In this document: positions 52,868 through 60,850 of the stretch, piece by piece | Position numbering within the stretch: position 1 is the stretch's first letter | How the letters are laid out: every line of letters starts with the position of its first letter | DNA from: Elusimicrobia bacterium UBA5214 | GTDB taxonomy: Bacteria > Elusimicrobiota > UBA5214 | DNA: 64,000 nucleotides | Direction of reading: 5' to 3' | Assembly (NCBI GenBank): GCA_002412545.1 | Contig: DHVG01000002.1 | Location: 222,702 to 286,701, forward strand | Program-made: the position numbers and the translations under genes | The notes under the pieces: generated by a model | What the model was told of the DNA's origin: nothing | Seen by the model: only the letters and a program-made list of their open reading frames with translations | The model's database searches: none

Positions 52868-53042
52868 TACCAAATCTCAAATTCCAAATAACAAACAATA
52901 TTTAAGTTTTAAACTCCAAATTTCAAACATTAAGGTTCTCTCTTCTAAGTCATAGTGTTTTGAATTTGGAATTTGAGTATTAGATATTGTTTGTAATTTG
53001 TGGTTTGGAGATTGTGATTTGGTGCTTGGAACTTGTAATTTA
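52868..53042. repeat. Deletion derivative of the IVP element
   Basis: The right half is about 75-80 percent similar to the 5' end of the IVP element at 42950-43075, including the codons for KHYDLEERT. The left end (CCAAATCTCAAATTCC, AACAAACAATA) matches the element's other end. The middle of the gene is gone. Confidence 0.65.
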
Positions 53043-53047
53043 TCCAT
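52877..53047 (-). pseudogene. Truncated IVP four-helix-bundle gene
   Basis: Reads MDKLQVPSTKSQSP, then LQTISNTQIPNSKHYDLEERT, matching the IVP N-terminus, and then runs directly into the other inverted repeat (FEIWSLKLKY) and stops. The helical bundle is lost. It lies between two antiporter genes of the complex I operon. Confidence 0.6.
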
Positions 53048-54546
53048 TATTTGAAGAACTCCGCTACTATTGCTTTCGCTAAAATATGTGGTGCTCCTCC
53101 CCAAATACCAAAAATCAATGAAATAAATGCTACCGTTAAAATTGGAATAAGCATACTTAATCGTAATTCCAATTTCAGATTGCCGATTTCAGATTGCAGA
53201 TTTTTGGAATTAGGAATTAGAAATTTGGAATTTGCAATCTCCGATTTAAAATAGGCGTAAACGATTGGGGGAAGAAAAAAACCCAACTCAATGAAACTAC
53301 TTAAAAGATAGATAAAAACAAAACCGAATTGTCCGAGAGTAAAATATGTCTTTACTAAATAGAATTTACTTACCCAGCCAGCTACCGGTGGTAAGCCAAC
53401 AATTCCCCAGGCACCGATAGCAAAAGCAAAACAGGTTAAAGGCATAAATTTTGCTAACCCAGCCATTTCTTTAATCATACTTTTACCAGTTTGTTTAATA
53501 ATTGCTCCTGCAGTATAAAACAAAGTTATTTTCATAAATGAATGATAAACAAAATGGAGCAATGCGGCAAATAAACCTAATGGATTAGCCGAAGCGGCAC
53601 CAAGAATAACAAAACTTAACTGGTTTATTGTTGAATAGGCAAGCATTCTTTTTATTTTTGTCTGCCGTAGGGCGGTAAATGCGGCGATGAGGATAGTAAT
53701 TGATGCCCAAATACCTAAGACCAAATTTAAATTTAACTGACGGAATAAATCTGCACCGAAAACGCAGTAAATTGTGCGAATAATCCCAAAGAGTCCCACT
53801 TTAACTACGGCAACCGCATGAAGTAACGCACTAATTGGTGTAGGTGCAATCATCGCTCGTGGCAACCACGAATGTAAAGGCATTAATGTTGACTTAAATC
53901 CAAAGCCGAGCATAAACAAAATAAACAGTAGATAAAGTGTATTTCTATTTTGACCACCTAATTCAGAAATACCAGTGGGAGTAAAACTAATATTGCCACC
54001 GGTTAGTTTATAGGTTAAAAATATAGCGAAAAGGAGCGTCAACCCACCAGTGAGAAGATAAACAAAATAGATTACTCCGGCACGGAATGCTTCTTCAGTT
54101 TCTTCATGAATTACCAGTGGATAGACGACATAAGTTAAAAGTTCATAAAAAATAAACAAAGTTAATAAATTAGCGGCAAAGACTATTCCTAATGTAGCAG
54201 TAAGTGCAAAAGTTAGACAGGCAAAATAGCGTGTCTGCTGATGTTCTCCGGACATATAACCAAATGAATAAAGTTCAGTGAAAATCCATAAGAAACTTAC
54301 TAATAAACCCATAAAGAGACCAAATTTGTCAACTTGAAATTGTAATACAAAAAGTGGTGTTTCTACAAGAGTGAAAGATGGATAAATACCAGCAAGGACT
54401 CCCTTGGTAATCCTTAAAACAAGAATAAAATCAAATAAACAGGTAAGAATAATAATACCGTTCCGCAAAGATTTATTTCTTTCTCCAATAAGAATAATAA
54501 AAATTGTTGCTAAAACAGGAGTAAGTAGAGAAAATAGTATTAACAT
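53047..54546 (-). CDS. MrpD-like antiporter subunit 2
   Basis: A 499-residue, 14-helix subunit. TM5 Glu in FIFYELLTYVVYPLVIHEET, TM7 Lys in GFGFKSTLMPLHSWLPRAM, TM8 Lys in VAVVKVGLFGIIR, TM12 Lys in GWVSKFYLVK. About residues 432-460 (ANSKFLIPNSKNLQSEIGNL in part) are encoded by an AT-rich repeat (53164-53248) in the same late loop where the neighbouring antiporter carries its own repeat. Confidence 0.88.
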   Translation of the reverse strand: MLILFSLLTPVLATIFIILIGERNKSLRNGIIILTCLFDFILVLRITKGVLAGIYPSFTLVETPLFVLQFQVDKFGLFMGLLVSFLWIFTELYSFGYMSGEHQQTRYFACLTFALTATLGIVFAANLLTLFIFYELLTYVVYPLVIHEETEEAFRAGVIYFVYLLTGGLTLLFAIFLTYKLTGGNISFTPTGISELGGQNRNTLYLLFILFMLGFGFKSTLMPLHSWLPRAMIAPTPISALLHAVAVVKVGLFGIIRTIYCVFGADLFRQLNLNLVLGIWASITILIAAFTALRQTKIKRMLAYSTINQLSFVILGAASANPLGLFAALLHFVYHSFMKITLFYTAGAIIKQTGKSMIKEMAGLAKFMPLTCFAFAIGAWGIVGLPPVAGWVSKFYLVKTYFTLGQFGFVFIYLLSSFIELGFFLPPIVYAYFKSEIANSKFLIPNSKNLQSEIGNLKLELRLSMLIPILTVAFISLIFGIWGGAPHILAKAIVAEFFK

Positions 54547-54547
54547 A

Positions 54548-54856
54548 TTATCCTTTTAATAAATTTACTTTATCAATATATAAAGTGCCAAAATTACGGA
54601 CAAGAACAAAAATCAAAGCGAAACCTATTGCCGCTTCGGTAGCTGCTAAAGTAATGATAAATAAAGCAAACATCTGTCCAGAAAGATTTAAAGGTTCAAA
54701 TAATTGAGAAAAAGCAACCAGGTTTATATTTACCGAGTTAAGCATCAGTTCAATTGACATTAATATACCGATGGCATTACGCCGGGTTAAAACACCATAA
54801 ATACCAATTACAAAAAGTAATGCACTCAAAATTAAATAATGATATACAGTAATCAA
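54548..54856 (-). CDS. nuoK: Complex I subunit K
   Basis: A 102-residue, three-helix subunit: GIYGVLTRRNAIGILMSIELMLNSVN (in part) with the conserved Glu of TM2 and ATEAAIGFALIF with the Glu of TM3. Overlaps nuoJ by four bases. Confidence 0.96.
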   Translation of the reverse strand: MITVYHYLILSALLFVIGIYGVLTRRNAIGILMSIELMLNSVNINLVAFSQLFEPLNLSGQMFALFIITLAATEAAIGFALIFVLVRNFGTLYIDKVNLLKG

Positions 54857-55362
54857 TTCTTCTCCTCCCGAGTTAAAATTGCTACTCCTACGATAGTGGA
54901 GAGAAAAATTAATGATAGTAATTCAATTACGATTAAATAATTGCCAAAAATTAGTTTAGCAAAAGAAATAATTTCTCTTGGTTGAGGAAAGATAAATTTA
55001 GTGCTCAGCACAAGAAAAGTTACCATAAAGACAAAAAGTAAAAGCCCACCTAAAGAGAAAACAATTAATAAAGCCGGTATTTTCTGTTCGCTACTTTGTT
55101 TTTCTTGTGGGTCAGCAATATTTGGTGTAAGCATTATTCCAAAAAGAACCAGCACAACCACTCCGCCAACATAAAGAAGGATTTGACTTGCAGCAACAAA
55201 ATGTGCGTTAAGATGGAAATATAATCCCCCGATAGTGAAAAAAAACAATCCTAAAGCAAGCACATTACGGAAAAGATTTTTACCACTTACTACAACTAAA
55301 GCACTAATTACTGTAATGAGAGCAAAAAAATAAAAACTAACTGCATGAATTATTTTAGCCAT
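54853..55362 (-). CDS. nuoJ: Complex I subunit J
   Basis: A 169-residue, five-helix subunit with VLALGLFFFTIGGLYFHLNAHFVAASQILLYVGGVVVLV (seen in part), the typical TM2-TM3 region with the pi-bulge glycine/Tyr. Overlaps the upstream NuoI fusion by eight bases and nuoK by four. Confidence 0.95.
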   Translation of the reverse strand: MAKIIHAVSFYFFALITVISALVVVSGKNLFRNVLALGLFFFTIGGLYFHLNAHFVAASQILLYVGGVVVLVLFGIMLTPNIADPQEKQSSEQKIPALLIVFSLGGLLLFVFMVTFLVLSTKFIFPQPREIISFAKLIFGNYLIVIELLSLIFLSTIVGVAILTREEKN

Positions 55363-57286
55363 CTGATTTTCTAAGCATTTTTTCTATCTGGTAAAAGATT
55401 TTTTCACGACTGTATTCGCCTAATTCATATTCTTTACTCATCACTAAAGTCTTGGTTGGACATTGTTCGGCACACAATCCACAGAACATACATTTGCTGA
55501 TATCAAAATCATAAATGGTAACTTTCCTTTCCGGACTGCCTGCCGGTGTTCGTTCTACATGGATTGCATAGACCGGGCAGGTGCGTTCACAGAAACGACA
55601 ACCAACACAAATCCAAGAATGACAACGCAAACATCTTTCCGCTTCTAATAGGGCTGATTCAGGAGGTAAAGTTTTTTCAATTTCCGTAAAATTAGTTTTT
55701 CTTATTTCTGGAGATAAAAGTGGTATTTTTTTTCTTAATCTTTCCTCTTCAATATTAACAAGGTCAACTGGTGGGTATTGGTATTTAAGTGCTACCGGTG
55801 GGAGGCGGTTTGCTTTCAAATCTTCACCACTTAAATAACGGTCAATAGATACTGCCGCCTGATGTCCAGAAGCAATTGAACCAACCGCTGAACCCGGACC
55901 AGTAACAATTTCACCTGAGACAAAAACACCTGAGACACTTGTTTCTTGAGTAATTTTATCAAAAACAATCTGCCCACGTTCGGTTAACTCTACACCACTG
56001 TCTTTCAGGAGAGATAAATCCGCTGCTTGTCCAATTGCAACAATTACCGTATCCCCTTCAATAGTGGTTGTTACCTCTTTATTAAACTTAGGATTAAATC
56101 TTCCGGCATCATCAAAAACACGGACGCATTCTTCTACTTCTAAACCGTTGACTCGTCCATTTTTACCTTCGAGAAATCTTTTTGGACCCCAAGAACAATG
56201 GATTTTTATTCCTTCTTCTAATGCTTCTTCAATTTCCCAACAGTATGCAGGCATTTCTTTTTTTGCTTCCAAGCAGACCATAATTACTTCCTTTGCACCA
56301 AGTCGTAAAGCACAACGTGCCACATCAACTGCTACATTCCCGCCCCCGATAACAATTACTCTTTTCCCAAGGTCAGTTTTTTCACCAAAATTTGCCGCAT
56401 AAAGAAAAGGTAAAGCAAGCAATATACCTTTAAATTCTGCTCCTGGGATTGGCAAACTGCGACTTACTTGTAAACCAGCGGCAATAAGTAAAGCATCATA
56501 TTTCCTTCTTAGTTCATTAAAAGATATATCTTTACCAATTTCTATTCCAGTTTTAATTTCAAAACCACTTTTTGCTAATTCATTTGTCTCTTCAGCAAGT
56601 ATTTCCCGTGGGAGACGATATTTGGGAATCGTACTATAAAGTTGTCCACCCGGTGCTTGGCGTTTTTCAAAGATAGTTACTTGGTAACCAGATTTTGTTA
56701 AATCGTAAGCAGCGGCTACCCCCGATGGTCCGGAACCAATAATGCCGACTTTCCCATATTTTGTTACCCGTTTTCCGTTTTCCGTTTTCCGTTTTTTATT
56801 TTTGAAATATGCTTCCGCAATTACCCGATGGAGGACGCGTATTGAAATACTTTCGTCATAATAATTTCTCTTGCAGGCAGTTTCACAAGGATGATGACAA
56901 ATTCTGCCTAATACTGCGGGGTAAATATTCCTTTCTCGGACTAGTAAATATGCTTCTTCGTAATTTCCTTCCGCAATAAGTGCATTTTGTCCACGGGCAT
57001 CAACATTTGCTGGACAGGAACTTGTGCAAGGTGCTAATTTATCCGCATTCAATTTTTCGTTGACTAAGAAATCGTAACTTGAAAATTCTGGATTTAAGTA
57101 TTCAAGTTCAGTTTCACCCATTACATTTTTTAATTTCAATGCTCCCCGGTAGCGTTCCGGTAATTCCCAGCGCTCGTCAGGATACTGCATCGTTACCGCT
57201 CGACGGAAGAGATATTTCATACTGATACTCATCCCGGTAAAAATACTTTTGAAAGCATTGAAAAAATTAGTTATTTTCTCAGTCAT
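55355..57286 (-). CDS. NuoI with inserted GltD/NfnB-like FAD-NAD(P) oxidoreductase module
   Basis: A 643-residue protein in the nuoI slot. Residues 1-50 are the N-terminus of NuoI (IFTGMSISMKYLFRRAVTMQ, YPDERWELPERYRG). Residues about 85-495 are GltD/NfnB-like: Cys87, 91, 130, 134, 138 for an N-terminal [4Fe-4S] pair, FAD site GSGPSG (184-189), NAD(P) site GGGNVAVD (314-321), closing GQAAD..GVFVSGEIVTGP. Residues about 550-612 return to NuoI: CVGCRFCERTC and CMFCGLCAEQC, two [4Fe-4S] clusters. No nuoE, F or G is nearby, so this module may deliver NAD(P)H electrons. An extra KNKKRKTENGKR near 163 is coded by a CGTTTTC-type repeat (56762-56805). Confidence 0.92.
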   Translation of the reverse strand: MTEKITNFFNAFKSIFTGMSISMKYLFRRAVTMQYPDERWELPERYRGALKLKNVMGETELEYLNPEFSSYDFLVNEKLNADKLAPCTSSCPANVDARGQNALIAEGNYEEAYLLVRERNIYPAVLGRICHHPCETACKRNYYDESISIRVLHRVIAEAYFKNKKRKTENGKRVTKYGKVGIIGSGPSGVAAAYDLTKSGYQVTIFEKRQAPGGQLYSTIPKYRLPREILAEETNELAKSGFEIKTGIEIGKDISFNELRRKYDALLIAAGLQVSRSLPIPGAEFKGILLALPFLYAANFGEKTDLGKRVIVIGGGNVAVDVARCALRLGAKEVIMVCLEAKKEMPAYCWEIEEALEEGIKIHCSWGPKRFLEGKNGRVNGLEVEECVRVFDDAGRFNPKFNKEVTTTIEGDTVIVAIGQAADLSLLKDSGVELTERGQIVFDKITQETSVSGVFVSGEIVTGPGSAVGSIASGHQAAVSIDRYLSGEDLKANRLPPVALKYQYPPVDLVNIEEERLRKKIPLLSPEIRKTNFTEIEKTLPPESALLEAERCLRCHSWICVGCRFCERTCPVYAIHVERTPAGSPERKVTIYDFDISKCMFCGLCAEQCPTKTLVMSKEYELGEYSREKIFYQIEKMLRKSDG

Positions 57287-57355
57287 TTTTGCTGTCAGCC
57301 ATCAGCCTATAGCCGTTAACCGAGGGCTGTGGGCTAATTGTTAAAGGCGAAGTTT
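57287..57355. repeat. Phrase repeat GCTGTCAGCCATCAGCC before the NuoI fusion
   Basis: About 55 bases of TAGCCGTTAAC, GGGCTGTGGGCTAATTG style units between nuoH and the NuoI fusion. The same style occurs at 12335 and 59465. Confidence 0.5.
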
Positions 57356-58309
57356 TCAAAATAAAAGTATCCCCAATCCAGTAATTATCAGATTAAATAG
57401 AGATAAAGGCAAGAGAATATACCAGTTTAGATACATATGTTGGTCCATCCGAAATCTTGGCAATGTCCAGCGTAACAAAAGCACAATAAAAACTAAAAAA
57501 GATGTCTTCAAGAGAAACCAGAAAAATGGTGGTAAAAATACACCGCGCCAACCACCAAGGAAAAGGATTGTTGCCATTGCACAACCAGCAATTACATGAG
57601 TATATTCAGCCATAAAAAATAGACCAAAGCGCATACCACTATATTCAGTATGATACCCGGAAACTAACTCTGATTCCGCTTCAGGTAAATCAAAGGGTGT
57701 ACGGTTGCATTCGGCTAAAGTAGAAATAAAATAAATAAGAAACCCTAAAGGTTGCAAAAAAATATACCATACTTTCTCCTGCGCATTAACAATAGACACA
57801 GTACTTAAAGAACCGGTTAACATTATTACCGGGAGTATAGAAAGTAAATGTGGTATTTCATAACTAATCACCTGTGCGGTTGAACGCAAACCACCGATTA
57901 AAGAATATTTATTGTAAGAACTCCAGCCAGCCATAATAATTCCAATTGCACCAACTGAAGATATAGCTAAGAAATAAAGAATACCGATATTTAAATCTTT
58001 TACGATTAACCCCGGTCCGAGAGGAATTGCGATAAAAGAAAGAAAAACAGGTAGAAAAGCCACATACGGAGCAATTAAAAAAATAAGTTTATCAATTTTT
58101 CCTGGTAAAATTTCTTCTTTCAGTAATAATTTTATCATATCCGCAATACCTTGTAATGAACCATGCCAGCCGGTACGCATATAACCTAATTTTGATTGAA
58201 CATGGGAAGCAACTTTTATTTCCGAATAAAGGGTAACTGCTACCGCCGCACCAACAATTGCAAATACAATTAACGCTTGAATTATAATAAAAATTAAACT
58301 TAGTAACAT
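57356..58309 (-). CDS. nuoH: Complex I subunit H
   Basis: A 317-residue, eight-helix subunit forming the quinone chamber. Seen: RTGWHGSLQGIADMIKLLLKEE in part, ECNRTPFDLPEAESELVSGYHTEYSG in part (loop with conserved acidic residues), and the WTLPRFRMDQHM ending. The VQSKLGYMRTG motif replaces the usual RxGP form, as in Fpo/hydrogenase-like members. Confidence 0.96.
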   Translation of the reverse strand: MLLSLIFIIIQALIVFAIVGAAVAVTLYSEIKVASHVQSKLGYMRTGWHGSLQGIADMIKLLLKEEILPGKIDKLIFLIAPYVAFLPVFLSFIAIPLGPGLIVKDLNIGILYFLAISSVGAIGIIMAGWSSYNKYSLIGGLRSTAQVISYEIPHLLSILPVIMLTGSLSTVSIVNAQEKVWYIFLQPLGFLIYFISTLAECNRTPFDLPEAESELVSGYHTEYSGMRFGLFFMAEYTHVIAGCAMATILFLGGWRGVFLPPFFWFLLKTSFLVFIVLLLRWTLPRFRMDQHMYLNWYILLPLSLFNLIITGLGILLF

Positions 58310-58358
58310 TTTATCTAATTACCTAATTACCCAATCACCCAATTAACCAATTCACTAA
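58310..58358. repeat. Phrase repeat TTACCTAATTACCCAATCACC
   Basis: Repeated CCTAATTACCC, CCAATTAACC, CACTAACTACC units between nuoD and nuoH. The last bases give the nuoD stop codon. Confidence 0.45.
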
Positions 58359-59459
58359 CTACCGGTCTATTTCGCCGAAACAAGGGTCTAAACTACCAAT
58401 AATTATTATTAAGTCAGCAATCAATAATCCCGGTGAAATTAACGGGATGATACTGAGATTACTAAATGCTGGACTACGAGCCTTAATCCGATAAGGACGA
58501 GAAGAACCGTCGCTGACAATATAAAATCCAAGTTCACCACGAGGTGATTCTATATGATGGTAAACATCACCCACTGGTGGTTTAAGTAATCTTGGCACCT
58601 GGGAATTAAGATACTCACCATCGGGTATGGTTTCTAACGCTTGTTCAATGATTCTTACACTTTGACGCATTTCTTCTAATCTCACTTTCGCTCGGTCCCA
58701 GCAGTCACCATTTTTACCAACTGGTATATCAAAATCAAATTCGTTATACACAGAATAGGGTTCATCTTTACGCAAGTCGTATTTCACACCACAAGCACGG
58801 AGAACCGGTCCACTTGCACCATAACTTAATGCATTTTCTTTTTTTAAGATACCGACATTTTTTGCCCTTTGTGAATAAATGTAATTATTGAGGAGGAAAT
58901 CTTCGTATTCGTCAATTTTTGGTTTGAAATAGTTACAAAATTCTTTTGTCTTCTCAATAAATCCTTCTGGTAAATCTTGACTTACGCCACCGAAACGTAA
59001 ATAGTTGTAGGTCAACCTTGCTCCGCAAAGCATTTCAAAGAGGTCAACAATAAATTCTCTTTCCCGGAAACAATAAAGAAAAATTGTAAATGCACCGGCA
59101 TCCATTCCACTCGCACCGAAAGAAAGAAGGTGGCTGGCAATCCGGTTAAGTTCAGCAACAATGACACGAATATACTCTGCTCTTTTTGGCACAGTTATGC
59201 CAGCGAGTTTTTCTACGGTCATAGAGTAGGCTAAATTGTTCACCATAGAACTGGGATAATCTAACCGGTCAGTAAAAGGAATAACTTGTGTGTAGGTACG
59301 TGATTCGCATATTTTTTCAAAATTACGATGTAAATATCCGATGTCCGGTTTTGCCTCAACAATTCTTTCTCCATCAAGTTTAACTATAACTCTTAAAACA
59401 CCGTGTGTACTCGGATGTTGAGGTCCAACATTTAAATAAAGTTCTTCGGTTTTAATCAT
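58359..59459 (-). CDS. nuoD: Complex I subunit D (49-kDa)
   Basis: A 366-residue quinone-site subunit. Starts with GPQHPSTHGVLR and ends DPCFGEIDR. The two CxxC motifs that bind NiFe in hydrogenases are missing, so this is a complex I subunit, not a hydrogenase. YLHRNFEKICE, DRLDYPSSMVNN and SPRGELGFYIVSDGSSRPYRIK in part support the call. 55 phrase-like bases separate it from nuoC. Confidence 0.96.
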   Translation of the reverse strand: MIKTEELYLNVGPQHPSTHGVLRVIVKLDGERIVEAKPDIGYLHRNFEKICESRTYTQVIPFTDRLDYPSSMVNNLAYSMTVEKLAGITVPKRAEYIRVIVAELNRIASHLLSFGASGMDAGAFTIFLYCFREREFIVDLFEMLCGARLTYNYLRFGGVSQDLPEGFIEKTKEFCNYFKPKIDEYEDFLLNNYIYSQRAKNVGILKKENALSYGASGPVLRACGVKYDLRKDEPYSVYNEFDFDIPVGKNGDCWDRAKVRLEEMRQSVRIIEQALETIPDGEYLNSQVPRLLKPPVGDVYHHIESPRGELGFYIVSDGSSRPYRIKARSPAFSNLSIIPLISPGLLIADLIIIIGSLDPCFGEIDR

Positions 59460-59514
59460 TGAATTCGCCTTTGGCTATTAGCCATTAGCTATTGGCTAAG
59501 AGCAGAATTTTAAA

Positions 59515-59910
59515 TCAGTAAAAGTCTGGTCTTTTGGTAATTCTTTCGTCTTGATAATCTTTCCTTAACGGATGGCCTTCCCAGTATTCCGGTAACAATA
59601 TTCTTCGTAAATCAGGATGTCCTTCAAAAATTATACCAAACAAATCATAAACTTCACGTTCCTGCCAGTTTGCTCCTGCCCAAAGTGAAGTCAGGGAATC
59701 AATAACCGGATTATCTCGTGGTATTTTAACTTTAATCGTTATACTATTTTTATTTTCTAAAGAGGAAAGACGATAGCATAACGAAAATTTTTCCTTTTCA
59801 TCAACCGCAGTCATAAAAGAAAAATAAGTATATCCCTTGTTCTTAAATTCTTCAGCAATTTTCAGTAATTCTTCAGTTTTAATTTCAACTATTCTTTCTT
59901 CTCCCATCAT
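59515..59910 (-). CDS. nuoC: Complex I subunit C (30-kDa)
   Basis: A 131-residue subunit; the ATG at 59910 overlaps the nuoB stop (ATGA). Seen: [26 protein letters not shown] in part and [23 protein letters not shown] in part, both hallmarks. Contacts B and D in the peripheral arm. Confidence 0.93.
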   Translation of the reverse strand: MMGEERIVEIKTEELLKIAEEFKNKGYTYFSFMTAVDEKEKFSLCYRLSSLENKNSITIKVKIPRDNPVIDSLTSLWAGANWQEREVYDLFGIIFEGHPDLRRILLPEYWEGHPLRKDYQDERITKRPDFY

Positions 59911-60368
59911 TTTCCTTTTCTCACTTTTTCTTGGAGTTCCATAAATCCGTGAATTATTGCTTCTGGTCGCGGTGGACAACCGGGAATATATACATCCACT
60001 TGAATAATTTTATCCACACCTTTAACTACCGAATAAGTATCATAATGGTAAGGTCCACCGGAAATAGCACAACTGCCAATTGCAATTACATATTTGGGTG
60101 TAGCCATCTGTTCGTATAAACGTTTAACTAACGGTGCCATCTTTTCCGTAATTGTCCCCGCAACCGTCATTAAATCTGCCTGCCGGGGAGTTGAACGAGG
60201 AATTACACCAAACCGCATCAAGTCATACCGAGCAGCATTAACGGCAATCAATTCCATTCCACAACAGGCTGTGCCAAAGGGGAACATATAAATTGAATGG
60301 CTTAATGCCCAACGGAAAAAAGGTTCTAATTTAGTTAGAATGATATTATTAGGCAGTTCTATATCCAT
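59907..60368 (-). CDS. nuoB: Complex I subunit B (cluster N2)
   Basis: A 153-residue subunit with the N2 ligands: [12 protein letters not shown] (two adjacent Cys), [14 protein letters not shown] and [15 protein letters not shown]. Passes electrons to quinone. Overlaps nuoA by ten bases and nuoC by four. Confidence 0.97.
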   Translation of the reverse strand: MDIELPNNIILTKLEPFFRWALSHSIYMFPFGTACCGMELIAVNAARYDLMRFGVIPRSTPRQADLMTVAGTITEKMAPLVKRLYEQMATPKYVIAIGSCAISGGPYHYDTYSVVKGVDKIIQVDVYIPGCPPRPEAIIHGFMELQEKVRKGK

Positions 60369-60730
60369 TTTAATATTCCTTTACGGGTGAGATAAATCAG
60401 TCCTATTACTGGTATACAAACAAAAATTATTCCGGCAAGAAATACTCTTGTTCCCAATTCTTTAAATACAATCGCCCAGGGAAATAAAAATATGAATACT
60501 GCATCAAAAACAACAAAAATTAAAGCAAAAATATAATAGTGTATACGGAACTGTATCCAAGGTTTACCGGTGGGTATATTCCCACATTCGTAAGGGAGGA
60601 GTTTATCCGGAGTAGATTTGGAGGAAGGACGAATTAAACTTGAGATAAATAAAATTATTCCCAAGATACTACTACCAGTGAGAATAAAAATTATTAAAAT
60701 TAAGTAGTCAAATGTAAAAGAATAGTCCAT
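60359..60730 (-). CDS. nuoA: Complex I subunit A
   Basis: A 123-residue, three-helix subunit with the loop [23 protein letters not shown] (in part; Cys of the A/D loop) and [15 protein letters not shown] with the conserved acidic residue. First gene after the strong promoter at 60771. Confidence 0.96.
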   Translation of the reverse strand: MDYSFTFDYLILIIFILTGSSILGIILFISSLIRPSSKSTPDKLLPYECGNIPTGKPWIQFRIHYYIFALIFVVFDAVFIFLFPWAIVFKELGTRVFLAGIIFVCIPVIGLIYLTRKGILKWI

Positions 60731-60770
60731 TGTTCTTTACTTAAATATATTTTTTTACAAAATTGTAAGA

Positions 60771-60799
60771 ATTTTAACAAAAAGATTATCTTTTGTCAA
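60771..60799 (-). promoter_or_regulatory. Promoter of the nuoABCD operon
   Basis: Minus strand: TTGACA at 60799-60794, a 17-base spacer and TAAAAT at 60776-60771, about 40 bases before the nuoA ATG. This separates nuoA onward from the two antiporter genes to the right. Confidence 0.65.
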
Positions 60800-60850
60800 G
60801 GAAAAAATTTAAAAATTTGGTGAGTAATATTGAGTTGACCCTTATGTCGT

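Noticed and set aside
46003..60730. Group 4 [NiFe] hydrogenase (Hyf/Mbh-like) reading of the nuo genes, suggested by the adjacent hyp genes
   Set aside because: NuoD lacks both Ni-binding CxxC motifs and ends like complex I subunits; nuoA, J and K are present.
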